Assembly: GCF_029873635.1 (NCBI RefSeq)
Contig: NC_080417.1
Span: forward strand, 34,923,859 to 34,987,858
Length of the DNA: 64,000 bases
Origin: Malania oleifera
Taxonomy: Eukaryota > Streptophyta > Magnoliopsida > Santalales > Ximeniaceae
Reading direction: 5' to 3'
The translations under genes and the position numbers were made by a program. Each line of letters begins with the position of its first letter. The first letter of the stretch is position 1. The notes under the pieces are model-generated. The model worked only from the letters and a program-made list of their open reading frames with translations, was not told the DNA's origin and did not search any database. This document shows positions 22,118 to 33,086 of this stretch, piece by piece.

Positions 22118-22533
22118 GTAAGAATGAGAAAATATTTAATTTATGGACGACATGCTACCGAAATTTCAGTAGAACTTTTCCTAAGAATAAAACCATATAT
22201 TAAGATGAAAATTATTTAAGGCATGCTAAAATATTTTTGAAAGGATGAGTGAATCATAAAAGAATATTGTTTTTTCATCCTTAGTTATAGGTGCATGTTG
22301 AACTGTCCGTTAGTGCATGTTGAATTTTAAATGTTATATGCGAAACTGAAAAACATGCACAATCTTCATATTTATTTCCTAGGATGTCCTTCATCATATA
22401 CACTTCTTTTTGTCTTGGGATAACTTAGTTCATGGACACCATTTGGTCAAAATCTTTGGGTTATGTACTCTCACTTGGGACCTAAATGGTAAAGCATCAT
22501 CCTTGAAATTAAAGGTCATATGTTATGATGATG
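22118..22533 (+). other. Internal segment of the SIRE-like element
   Basis: Resumes the host retroelement after GTAAG. It contains the CTACCGAAATTTCAGTAG palindrome (about 22153-22170) and the region matching 9360-9490 in reverse. No coding frame. Confidence 0.55.
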
Positions 22534-22550
22534 CATTACAAAAAATAAGG

Positions 22551-23115
22551 TTATTAGTGACGGTTCAAAATCACTAATAATCACAAAATCGTCACTAATA
22601 GTATTAGTGACGGTTTTATGAGTATTAGTGACAGTTTTGAACTAGTTGCTATATCTGCCGTTACTAATACTTATTAGTGACGAATTTTTGAAACTGTCAC
22701 TAATAATAGAGTATTAGTGACGGTTTAAACCATCACTAAAAAACTTAAGAAGTCCGTCACTATAAATTCTACACCGGCTCCATCAAAATCATCACTAATG
22801 CCATAGTATTAGTGACAGTTTTAAATTCGTCACTAATGCTCTATTATTAGTGACGGTTTGAAAATCGTCACTAATGCTCTATTATTAGTGACAGTTTGAA
22901 AATTGTCACTATTGCTCACAGGCAACTATTAGTGATGATTTTCAAATCGTCACTAATACTATAAAATTGTCACTAATACTATATTATTAGTGACGGTTTG
23001 AAAACCTTCACTAAAACTCTTTTAAAAAAAAAGGTAATTATTAGTGACGATTTTGAAACCTTCACTAATACTTAAATTGGACAATTAGTAGTGACGGTTT
23101 TAAAATTGTCACTAA
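22551..23115. repeat. CACTA left subterminal repeats
   Basis: Repeated TTAGTGACGGTTT and AACCGTCACTAAT motifs in both orientations, often as facing pairs such as ATTAGTGACGGTTTGAAAAT followed by CGTCACTAATG. Confidence 0.9.
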
Positions 23116-23219
23116 TAATTTTTAATTAATTTTTTTCCAATTATTAATTTCTGTAAAAAATTATAATTACATTTTCGTATACGTAACATTAAACCATAAT
23201 TGCTAAAAAATTCATAAAT

Positions 23220-23445
23220 TATTCAATATTCAAATTCAAGTTTAAATAAAAATACAAATATATTATACAAATTCAAATTCAAATTCAAATATATTATACA
23301 AATTCAAATTTAAATACAAATACATTATACAAATTCAAAATTCAAAATTCAAATTCAAATTTAAATAAAAATACAAATATATTATACAAATTCAAATTCA
23401 AATACAAATATATTATATAAATTCAAATTTAAATTGAACAATTAG
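23220..23445. repeat. AT-rich tandem repeat in the CACTA
   Basis: Irregular tandem units built from CAAATTCAAATTCAAAT and ACAAATATATTATACAAATT. Confidence 0.8.
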
Positions 23446-23822
23446 TAGTGATGGTGATGCGAGCTTCGACAGTAAGAGACCATGGCAACATGGGCAGCTA
23501 TGGCTTGCTGCAGCGTCATCCTCGAGGGTGAAGTTCTCGAAAAATAAGGCTCAATCTGTAATCTAGGGCCCAACTTCAGAATCCTCGACCTTGATGGTGA
23601 TGGAGCATACGACGAGGTCATGGAGGGTGATGAAGGACAATGAGGTCTCGGATGACAGAGAAGGACGACGGGGCTGTGGATGGTGGTGGTTGCATCAACG
23701 ATTCTTTATCTAGTTTACCTGGAGTTTCTTTTCAAAATTGATTTGAAATGCGATAAGCCTGCCCATGTAGACAAAATGAGTTTTAGCCTTTCATCTGATA
23801 TGTTGTCGCTTATAGTTAAGGT

Positions 23823-26336
23823 TAGACCTCGCAAAATGGATAAAAATCCGTTAATCCGACCCGCATCCAACCCGTTTTAACCGACTCATAATCAACTGCT
23901 TGCTAAATGAGTCGAATATGGTTTTCAATTTTCATATCCGCCTTTTTAGCGAGTCGGGTCAGTTTTATATATTCGCTAAACCGCTTAAAAACCCATTACT
24001 AGTTAACCCAACCCAAGAAGTGCCCATAGCCCACTGCCCAACTATGGAAAGCCCAGTGCCCCAACATTGTCCACACGGTCCATTTGGCCACGTCTTCACA
24101 GTGGAGTCCCACTCCAAGACCAGCCCTATTCGATTCAAGCCCTAGCCCTAATGCCTTATTCGATTCGACATTCGATCCAAGAGACAGCCAGCACGAGAGA
24201 CCCTTCTTCTTTGACCCTTCGAAGCCCTCTGCCCTCCGACCCTTCACGAGTCCATCTTCGATCCTTTGAACCAGTGGGAGCTTCGTGAGTTCATATTCAA
24301 CACTTCGAACCAGTAGGAGCCTTTCGTGAGTTCTTCATCAACCCTTCGAACTAGCAGGAGCTTCATGAGTTGGTCTTCCACACTGCGAACCATCAGAAGC
24401 CCTTCGCGGGTTCGTCAAGAGCTTCGTGAGTTCATCGTGGACATTTCAAACCAGAAGCTCTTCGCAAGCTCGTCTTTGAGCCAAAGTGATTTCATCTGCT
24501 TCGAAGTTCGAATTTGTGAGTCTTCTTCTTCTTCTTCTTCTTCTTCTTCCACTTCTCTGTTATTGCATATTAGGACATTACATATTTCTACAAAATTTTC
24601 TGCTTCTAGACTAACAAAAAGGTAAGGCAATGAAAAATAATTCCTTTGCTGGCCTTTATAATTCATAAATTTCATCTTTTATTCTTGTTGGATGTTTTGG
24701 TGATACATGACATGGCTTTAACAATTTACCAAGTGCAGAACTGTCCATGGTTGTAATCTATGCTAAATCATCTTATTGTATTAAATTGGGTATCTTGGAA
24801 GGGAGAATGAACTCTCTTTAGGCTTCAAGTTAATAGTAGGAGATAATATGGAGAGGCCTGCTGTATCTTGCTCTTTGTTACCCACATTCTCTTTGTTCAG
24901 ATAAATCCTGCAGAAGAACATGACCAATAATAGAGATTGTCAGTTTGGCCAAAAAAATGAACAGATTGAACTAATGAAAAGGCCATTTAATGATCAACAA
25001 TTGTTGTACAAAGTTTGTATTTTCCCACACCACTCCTACATAAATTTTTTAATCCAGGTTAATCTGCATCATAAGATAATTCAATCCTCCATGAGAAGGA
25101 ATACTAGCCACTTTCTCAAATGCAGAGATGAAAAAGAAAATATACATTTTACTTTGGAGTAAAGGGTAAGTAAAGTTGTGCATGTGGTTCCAAGCCACAC
25201 CAATGTACATGCCATCATTGCCATGAATGAATTCCAAAAGAGAACATATGCCAAACAAATAAGACATTATCAATGTCCATGACCATGCGGTATAATTGCA
25301 TTTTTTTCCACTTGTTGAGTTGGGTTGCTGCAGAAGGATTAAATGTACTGCAAGGCTGCAAATTCTTAGCATCAGCAAGATTGTTGATGTATATGTATGT
25401 CCATATCTGTATGTAGTACATGTACAAATTCTTTATGGTATATATATGTAAATGTATGTCTGTATCTGTATGTAGTACATGTACATGGTCTCTTTCAGAG
25501 TTTCAGGATACTTCTAAAGACTATGGAGTCTGATTCTGAAGTTATATCAATATTGAAATTTCTTCTCATTCTTACGTATAAAGTTTTTTTGACAGAACCA
25601 AGAACTATATTAAATATTAATTAGTCCATGACCCATGGCAATGGTATGAGGTGATGGTTGGATTATGGTCGTTTTCTGTTCTTTCTTTATATGCATAATG
25701 ACAACTTTTTGACTTGGTCAATCAAATTTCAATATAAATGTTGTGGTCGTTTGACTTATTTCATTATGTTCAATATGGATATAAAATGAAAATATTTAAT
25801 CCCATTTTTCTATTTTTTACAGTGCATTATAAGGATTAGGAGAAAAAAATGTCTCAGTTAATAGCGAATTGATCAAAATGATGAAATAGTGGTGTTTAAA
25901 GAAACTCACATGCTTTAAGAACAGTTGTAATGTTTGTATTTTAGAGACTCACATGAGTCACACGCTTTAAGTTTCTATTTTGACTTGGATTGAGATTAAT
26001 TTATTATGTTTTATTGCTCTTATAATTTTACTTGCTTGATTTAGGAGTTGTTAATTAATATAAACAATTGAATGGTTGATATAGTTACTAAAAAAGTTAA
26101 TACACAAACTAATTGCAAGTTATCGTATACAACTTAATATATTATGACACAAAATAAATTATTAATAAAGTTATATTTGAGAATGGCGGATTATCCGCCC
26201 ATCCACCATGAATTATCCGACCCGAAACTGCTTAATCCGCCACTTAAACGAGTCGAATATGGATTATGATTTTTTCACCCGATAATCCGCCTTATCCGTC
26301 ACGGATTATCCGACCCGATCCGCTTTGCCAGGTCTA
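23823..26336. mobile_element. hAT-like DNA transposon, non-autonomous
   Basis: 2514 bp, flanked by the 8-bp duplication GTTAAGGT (23815-23822 and 26337-26344). The ends are imperfect inverted repeats: TAGACCTCGCAAAATGGAT on the left and, inverted, TAGACCTGGCAAAGCGGAT on the right, the TAG..GGCAAA type common in plant hAT elements. Subterminal GGATTATCCG and CGACCCG motifs cluster at both ends. No transposase frame is visible. Short frames inside do not match anything I know. Confidence 0.9.
24230..24475 (+). repeat. Degenerate tandem repeat in the hAT
   Basis: About five units of about 50-55 bp built on CCTTCGAACCAGTAGGAGC and TTCGTGAGTTCATC. A (CTT)n tract at about 24520-24549 follows. Confidence 0.75.
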
Positions 26337-26610
26337 GTTAAGGTATGATTTAAATATTAATTTTATTTCTCTTGAATCTTGATGCCCTTCTTGTGGATGC
26401 AATATTAATGACTGCAAGAAGGGCATCAAGATTCAAGTGAAATAAAACTAATATTTAAATCATACCTTAACTATAAGCGACAACCTATCAGATGAAAGGT
26501 TAAAATTCATTTTGTTTACATGGGCAGATTTATCGCATTTCAAATCAATTTTGAAAAGAAACTCTGGGTAAACTAGATAAATAATCGTTGATGCAGCCAC
26601 CACCATCCAC

Positions 26611-27947
26611 CCTACTATAAGAGTACCTAAACCTCCTGATTCTTACCTCCATGTCCATCATAAATTCCAAAGAATAAAGTGGAAGCATCCAGAACAGGAT
26701 ATGCAGCATGCTAGCAAATCAAACATTCATAGTCAATAACAAAACATTCATACTATTAGTTAACACCTTTAACTTGAAAGTTCGAAGTCTCATGTCATAA
26801 TTAGGATATCCCTTTTAGGATAACAAGAAAAAAAAAAATTAATATAATAAATGCAGGAACTATGTTGTAGGTAGCCTATTTATGCATTAGTTTGCATATT
26901 TGTAAACCCTAGCATGGATTAGTTCATCTATGTACAAGGAATCAACCCTTTAGTTAGACAATTTCTCACACTTATTCATAAGTAGGGCTGATTTTTTGGG
27001 CAACTATTTCAGAAACCGATTTAAAAAAGCTTTACCTAAACCTCGTTCATCTCAAAAAAATAAAATAAACATAATAAATAATATTATTTTAGGGTGCCCG
27101 AAGTTTGACCTCTATAAAGGAAATGTCCCTAAGCTTAGTTACGAGCTACAAAATTTAACAACCAACTCCTTTTCTAACCATTATTTTTCTTTATCTTAAA
27201 TGTCGTTAATAAATATGCTTATTAAAGTATTGTAACACTTAAACTATATATTCACTTGATAGTCATTTACTTTTTGTCTCATTAAATCACGATAATAGTT
27301 GAAATTGTTAGATTCCTTAAGTTACTTTATGGATTATTCATTGTTCGTGATAACTTCATTAAAAGAAGATTGTCATGATCCAATAACAATTACTTATATT
27401 ACAAATGATATCGATACTCTCAGAATAAATATATTAACAATTATCTGGAGTATCTATTAAAACTTGAAAATGTAAAGACCTACGGACTAGTGACATCACA
27501 AGTTCTGACTTTTATCATTACTCATTCAAACCAGTTTTACAAACTAGACGCACTAGAGAAACAATCGCCCTAAGTGCATTATACTTTGAAACCAAATTGA
27601 CATTTTCAAGGATGTTGCTTCAATTATAAGGACTTTCTTTTTGACTCGTACCTCTCAAGGTCAAATTTTTCAAGACATGTATACCAAATTAGGTGTTCTA
27701 GTCAAATTATTTGAAAGCCTTATTTTCAAATTATCTCAATTTGTGCTTATTTATCAACTTGTGGGCCCAGATGTCGACCATCACTAGAAGAAAATTTTAA
27801 AAAAATAAAAATAGATTTGAGTCCCCAAACCAATAAACCAACCAAAATGAAAATTAAAATTTGGAAAAGGTGAGACTTTTAGAAGGACAAGATCCATACC
27901 TGGAAGAAATCATGTGTGTGGAGATCTGGAATTGAGTGTTGCACCAT

Positions 27948-27995
<48 letters not shown>

Positions 27996-28282
27996 GGTAT
28001 AAACTCTCGTGACTGACGACCGAAGAAGGTGGATTTTCAAATCTTGCATGTTGTTGAAATCAAAAGAATCCAAACATCTAACGATATGCAGACACGTAAC
28101 ACAGAATAATAAAAAATCTAAAATCTAAAAGCGATTCAAAATAGAGGCAGGGACACAGACATAGACAAACCTTTGCTGATATCGTTGACATTAACCACAA
28201 ACACACACCTTTGCTGCATCCAAACAAATCATTTGGAAAAGACCCTTCTACCTGCGCAGATCATGCAACATTCTCACCCTAA
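26611..28282. other. CACTA interior without a recognisable gene
   Basis: AT-rich. It includes a (CT)n microsatellite at 27953-27993. Short frames only (up to 67 codons) with no known motif. It may hold further decayed captured DNA downstream of the PLC fragment, but I cannot identify it. Confidence 0.5.
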
Positions 28283-29698
28283 AAATATGGTAATAATCTC
28301 TGATGGGTTTGCTTCCAGAAACCCTTGAATCTCTTTCAGCACATTAATGGTTGGTTGCTACAAGTAACAGTTAGCACTTGATCAAATCGAGGAAATTGCC
28401 CTCATAGAATTAGGTATTGAAGCACTTACAAATGTTGTGTAGTTGTAACAGACACCACCATAGGAGTGACATAACCAGATATCATTGGCGAAGTCATACA
28501 TATCAAGCATTAGACCTCGAACACCATTCTACAATGAGCACATATTTCACAGCAAATTGTTAAAAAAAATATCTTAACAGAAACAATGCCCTAAATATTG
28601 GATTATATTGTGATCAATGTGCCATTCTATAGAGTGACAAACGATCAAAATAGTTCATTGAAATGATAATTTACATTAGAAATACTTACTTACAGAGTAA
28701 ATAAAAAGTTCAAAAGAAATATGAATAAACTGAGTTTCTTAGATGTTTTGATCGTAAAAGAGTATGCCATGAACAATGTGCAATGATTTAGGTAAGGAAA
28801 CATCCATGTGAGAAGTTGTGCAAGTGAGAGTGGCATAAGTGGATTGTGTATGAAGTGTTTATCAGGGGAAAAAATTTGTTTTTACGCGACAAATACTCAT
28901 AATGACCAAAACACTTCTTGAAAATTGAAAAATAAAAAATTGTCATTGATTGAACAAAAGTGTAAAAACAAGCATAATGCAAAGTAGAATAGATTCCGAG
29001 GGGCATATATTCCTGAAACAACTAAAGAAAACAGTTGAAATTATATAAAAAGTTTGCTTTCGGAAGCATAAAAATACTTCCAAAAAGCAACCCAGATGGC
29101 GAAAAACCAAAGGAAGAAAAACGAATATTACATTGAGCTGATTGGTAACTGAATCTTCTTGGTTCCTGGGAGAAACAAGAACAGGTCCCATCGCGGGCTT
29201 TGCTCCCAAAAGAGAGTAGGAGTTGTGAGTTGTCAGCCATGAATACTGATTGAAAGGTAGACTGTTCACCTAATCAATCATCTGACCACCCATATCAATA
29301 CAACCCGCTCATAAACAAAATATTCATCACGGTTCGTGCATTAGATAATCAGAGATTGAGATCAGAACATAGAGAAATCACAGACCTTCGATGTGGGTTC
29401 CAGTGGCCGGATCCGAGTACATCTGGCCCTAGTATTCCCGTTTGCATCACACGTTTCGCAACGCAAGCCAGCGTCGCAGTCGCCGTCCGAAGCACATGTC
29501 TCTCCCAACTGATTTAGGGACGATAACCATGAGATGAAAATTATAAACTTAAAAAAAATAGGGCAAAAAAATTCAAGAACTGATGAAGAGAAAGATGGGA
29601 GATGACAGTGATACCTTGAGAGAGGACGAAGAACAGGGGAAGAGACACAGTGCGAGAAACAGGAGTTGGGTGGGGAAATTCCTCAGGAATTGATTAGG
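28283..29698 (-). pseudogene. Captured PI-PLC X-domain gene fragment, five exons
   Basis: Related to plant secreted PI-PLC X-domain proteins (At5g67130-like, about 420 residues). Minus-strand exons: E1 about 29698-29615, a hydrophobic signal-like LLFLALCLFPCSS; E2 29508-29386, Cys-rich ETCASDGDCDAGLRCETC; E3 29269-29132, LPFNQYSWLTTHNSYSLLG and NQEDSVTNQLN; E4 28528-28430, NGVRGLMLDMYDFANDIWLC; E5 28357 to about 28283, QPTINVLKEIQGFLEANPSE. Introns have GT..AG ends (donors 29614, 29385, 29131, 28429; acceptors just before 29508, 29269, 28528, 28357), and E2-E4 are whole codons without stops. The His of THN, expected to be catalytic, is present. E5 loses similarity after EIITIF, so the second half of the X domain is missing. 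No credible original ATG is seen: a (GA)n microsatellite adjoins E1. Confidence 0.88.
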
Positions 29699-29724
29699 TC
29701 TCTGCAAATAAAGAATGCAAATAC

Positions 29725-29726
<2 letters not shown>

Positions 29727-29772
<46 letters not shown>
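29727..29772. repeat. (GA)n microsatellite
   Basis: About 46 bases of GA at the 5' side of the captured gene fragment. Confidence 0.95.
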
Positions 29773-29779
<7 letters not shown>

Positions 29780-30019
29780 AGAGAAAGATAAATATAACAA
29801 GGATGATGATATGCTTGCATTTTTTATTTTCTATGATCGGAGACGTAGTTAGGGGCGGCGATGATGGTTTTCCAGGAGGGTGGCGACGGAGTAATGGAGT
29901 GGGACGGTGGGAATGGTGGGAGGAGCAGAATGAAAGTTGGGGAAAGAAGAGATCGCGCAAGGGAGAAAGAGGCGGGAGGAGAAAGAAGAAATTTGGGGAA
30001 AGTTTGAGAATTTAAGATT
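29773..30019 (-). other. GC-richer unknown segment in the CACTA
   Basis: More GC-rich than its surroundings. On the minus strand it reads as Pro/Ser-rich frames (for example PSPPSWKTIIAAPNYVSD). It could be the 5' leader of the captured PLC gene or a second captured piece. I do not recognise it. Confidence 0.3.
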
Positions 30020-31125
30020 TCGAGCATTAGTGATGGTTTCAAAACCATCACTAATACCCCATTATTAGTGACGATTCTCCCGAACCGTCACTAATACCTT
30101 TAACTATTTATTTTTAAAATTTTTTTAAATAAAAACACTAGTAGTGTCGGTTTTAAAACCGTCACTAATACCCTTAACTATTTCTTTTTTAATATTTTTT
30201 AAATAAAATACTAGTAGTGACGGTTTCAAAACCGTGACTAATACCCCATTATTAGTGACGGTCCTCCCGAACCGCCACTAATACCCTTAACTATTTCTTT
30301 TTTAATATTTTTTAAATAAAATTACTAGTAGTGACGATTTCAAAACCGTCACTAATACCCCCTTATTAGTGACGGTTCTCTTGAACCGTCACTAATATCC
30401 TTAACTATTTCTTTTTAAAAATTTTTTAAATAAAAATGCTAGTAGTGACGGTTTCAAAACTGTCACTAATACCCCCTTATTAGTGACAGTTCCCCCAAAC
30501 CGTCACTAATACCCCTAACTATTTTTTTTAATATTTTTTAAATAAAATCACTAGTAGTGACAGTTCCAAACCATCACTAATACCCCCTTATTAGTGACGG
30601 TTCTCCCAAACCGTCACTAATACCCTTAATTATTTCTTTTTAATATTTTTTAAATAAAAACACTAGTAGTGACGGTATCAAAACCATCACTAATACTCCC
30701 TTATTAGTGACGGTTCTCCCAAACCGTCACTAATACCTTTAACTATTTTTTTTTTAAATTTTCTAAATAAAAACACTAGTAGTGACGGTTTCAAAATCGT
30801 CACTAATAGTATCGTATTAGTGATGACTGCTAAAACTGTCACTAATGCTTAGACTATTAGTGACCGTCACTACTAATACCCCCTTATTAGTGACGATTTT
30901 CCTAAATCATATCTAATACCCTTAATTAGTTTTTTTTAATATTTTTTAAATAAAAACACTAGTAGTGATGGTTTCAAAATCGTCACTAATAGTATCGTAT
31001 TAGTGACGACTGCTAAAACTGTCACTAATGCTTAGACTATTAATGACGGTTCTTAAAAACCTTCACTAATACCAACTTTTAGTGACGAATTTGAATTCGT
31101 CACTAATACTTTTGTCACTTAAAAC
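30020..31125. repeat. CACTA right subterminal tandem array
   Basis: Eight copies of CTAGTAGTG (about 30137, 30211, 30324, 30439, 30551, 30663, 30775, 30959). They mark units mostly of 112-115 bp, each holding facing TTAGTGACGGTT...AACCGTCACTAAT pairs and a TTTTTAAATAAAA spacer. The last two units also share GTATCGTATTAGTGACGACT-type text. Confidence 0.92.
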
Positions 31126-31141
31126 CAGTTTTTTTGTAGTA

Positions 31142-33086
31142 ATGGTCCATAAACTAGGAGAATTGCATGACTTAGGGGGACTTTTTCATTTCGCACACAC
31201 TCATTGTATTCTTGAATTATATCACCCTTTTTGAACCCCTATTGCATAATCTTGAGTAATAGGCTTGATTGGACATCTTGTTTTAAATTGAAATGCAATA
31301 TGTCATGCACATAAGCTGAATGATCAATATTTGTTGTATACTGAAATCCCTTAAGAATGATGAATATTTGATGAGTGTCCTTTAATGAACATCATCCTTA
31401 AGCTTAATTCAAGTATGTATGCATGCAAATATACAAGGGGAGTTTAAGCCCCACTCTGAGGAAAATGAACATAAGCTTAACGTCTATATTCTCTTGTATG
31501 CTAAGTCTTGTTATGAAGGATGAACATAGGTTGAATTTGCTTGAATGAAATTCATCCTTGAACGTTAATACACTTATGTATGCCTGAGACTATACTGGGG
31601 AGTTTAAGCCCCATCCTTGAGAAAAGGATTAAAAGTCACCGGACTCATGGACTCACATTTTCATTGTTACTACTTTTTTAGTCCGAAATTTTAGGTACCT
31701 TGAACATCATATCATGTTTTCATTGAATTATCTTTCATATGGATTGTTCCTGGTACGCATGAACACCTTGTACATGACTCAATTTCAATTTTTGGTGCAT
31801 GTGTGTTCTGAATTAGTTTTACTGGTGGAAAACGAATGATTTAACCTATACCCAATAAAATTTGTTTTAGAATGAAAATAGGACTTATACTGTTTAAACA
31901 CTTAATGATTTTTTTGTACCAGTATAAGTAATTAAATGAATCTAAGTACACAGTCAAATTGAAAGGGGGAGAATCTAGAAATAAAGTTTCCATCTTGTGT
32001 TGCTCACCAGCATTTTAGGCTTAGATTTATTTTTTTGAATTTTTCGTGGCTTGTGCTTAAATGTGATAATTTTATTGAATTTTTCTTTTTCAAATTGAAA
32101 TATACTACTTAGCCACAGTGTCTTAGGTTTGGCCATATGATCCTTGTCTAAAATTTCCTGTCATTGTTGGGATCTATATGGTAGTTTTTATGGTTATATC
32201 CTTTTGGAATATGCTTAAATGTTAAACCCGAAAAACATTGCTCGCATGAAATTTAAAGTCTCTTTTTTGGCAAGCATTGCTCCCTATAATTTATTGAAAA
32301 TCATAAGGGAGATACATATTTATCTATTTATATTATATATATAATTTTAAAAGCAAGAATTGAACTTATATTGAATATATTTCATGTCTTGCTTGTGTGC
32401 TGAAATACCTTCATGACTTATGCTATTCTATGTTCAAATTTTGTGTCATGAATTTTCAAATTTTTAAGGGTATTGCATAATTGGTTCATCGATCATATAT
32501 GAAAATACATGCGAACCAGTTAGATTACTTTTATGCTCAAACTAATTTTTTATGTGCCGCATGCTTTTAAATTCCAATCTTTTGCGGGGTCTTATGTTGT
32601 GCTTAAATTGAAATAGTTTATGCATATTTCCGATCTGACCTTGTTCATCATGTCATTTTTATCTCTTTGATGACCAGCTAAACTGTTTTGTGTGCTTAAT
32701 TGCTATTTTTTTTTTTATAAAAAAATTAGTTTTAAATTTTCTATGCTCAAATCCTATACCAAAAAGAGGAGAGTCTTTTACATAAAATCAAATTATTTTA
32801 AAAGGGGGGGGGGGGGGGGGGGGGAGAGAATTCTCTTTGCTAAGTCTGTTTTTAAATGATAAAATTGTTTTCTACTTAATTTAGCCATTTTTGGTGATAC
32901 CAAAAGGGGGAGAACTTTTACGAGTAAAATGTTTATGACCGAAAGGGAAATTTTTTTTAAGGCAAAAATATAGGGTAAAATATCTCAGCTTAAGCTTTAA
33001 CGCAAAATTTAAATGCATAATTTCTTGTAATGTCTTCTTTCGTGAATATGCTTGAGCTTTATTATTTATTTTTACATTATGCATAT
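31142..33086 (+). other. 3' internal segment of the SIRE-like element
   Basis: Non-coding. It contains the SIRE-style motifs GGGGAGTTTAAGCCCCA-like (about 31438 and 31598) and ACCAAAAGGGGGAGAAC (about 32899), and a G21 run at 32804-32824. Confidence 0.55.
32804..32824 (+). repeat. G21 homopolymer
   Basis: Twenty-one consecutive G, followed by AGAGAATTCTCTTT, which holds the palindrome AGAGAATTCTCT. Confidence 0.9.

Larger units (their letters stand above)
23676..26610. repeat. Long hairpin with 196-bp arms, split by a hAT
   Basis: The left arm is 23676-23822 plus 26345-26393 (147 + 49 = 196 bp). The loop is 26394-26414 (21 nt) and the right arm is 26415-26610 (196 bp). By eye the arms differ at about 12 positions, with no gaps, so they are about 94% identical as reverse complements. 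The hAT at 23823-26336 interrupts the left arm, so the hairpin existed before it. Transcription through the uninterrupted form would give a long fold-back RNA. Confidence 0.88.
22534..31141. mobile_element. CACTA-type DNA transposon, non-autonomous
   Basis: 8608 bp flanked by the 3-bp duplication ATG (22531-22533 and 31142-31144). The ends read CATTACAAAAAA and, inverted, TACTACAAAAAAA; each is one base off the plant CACTA end CACTACAAAAA. Large subterminal arrays of TTAGTGACGGTT and its complement lie at both ends, as expected for transposase-binding regions. I find no transposase frame, so it must use a transposase from elsewhere. It carries a hAT insertion, a long hairpin and a captured host gene fragment. 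Confidence 0.88.

Noticed and set aside
22551-23115. Possible CRISPR-like direct repeats
   Set aside because: The repeats are inverted pairs with variable spacing in plant DNA. They are CACTA subterminal motifs.
23999-24625. Several short frames in the hAT interior
   Set aside because: Overlapping frames on both strands over a tandem repeat and a CTT run. No transposase motif.
29573-30015. Open frames on both strands around 29.6-30.0 kb made of Ser-Leu or Arg-Glu repeats
   Set aside because: They come from the (GA)n microsatellite. Only the short PLC exon next to it is supported.
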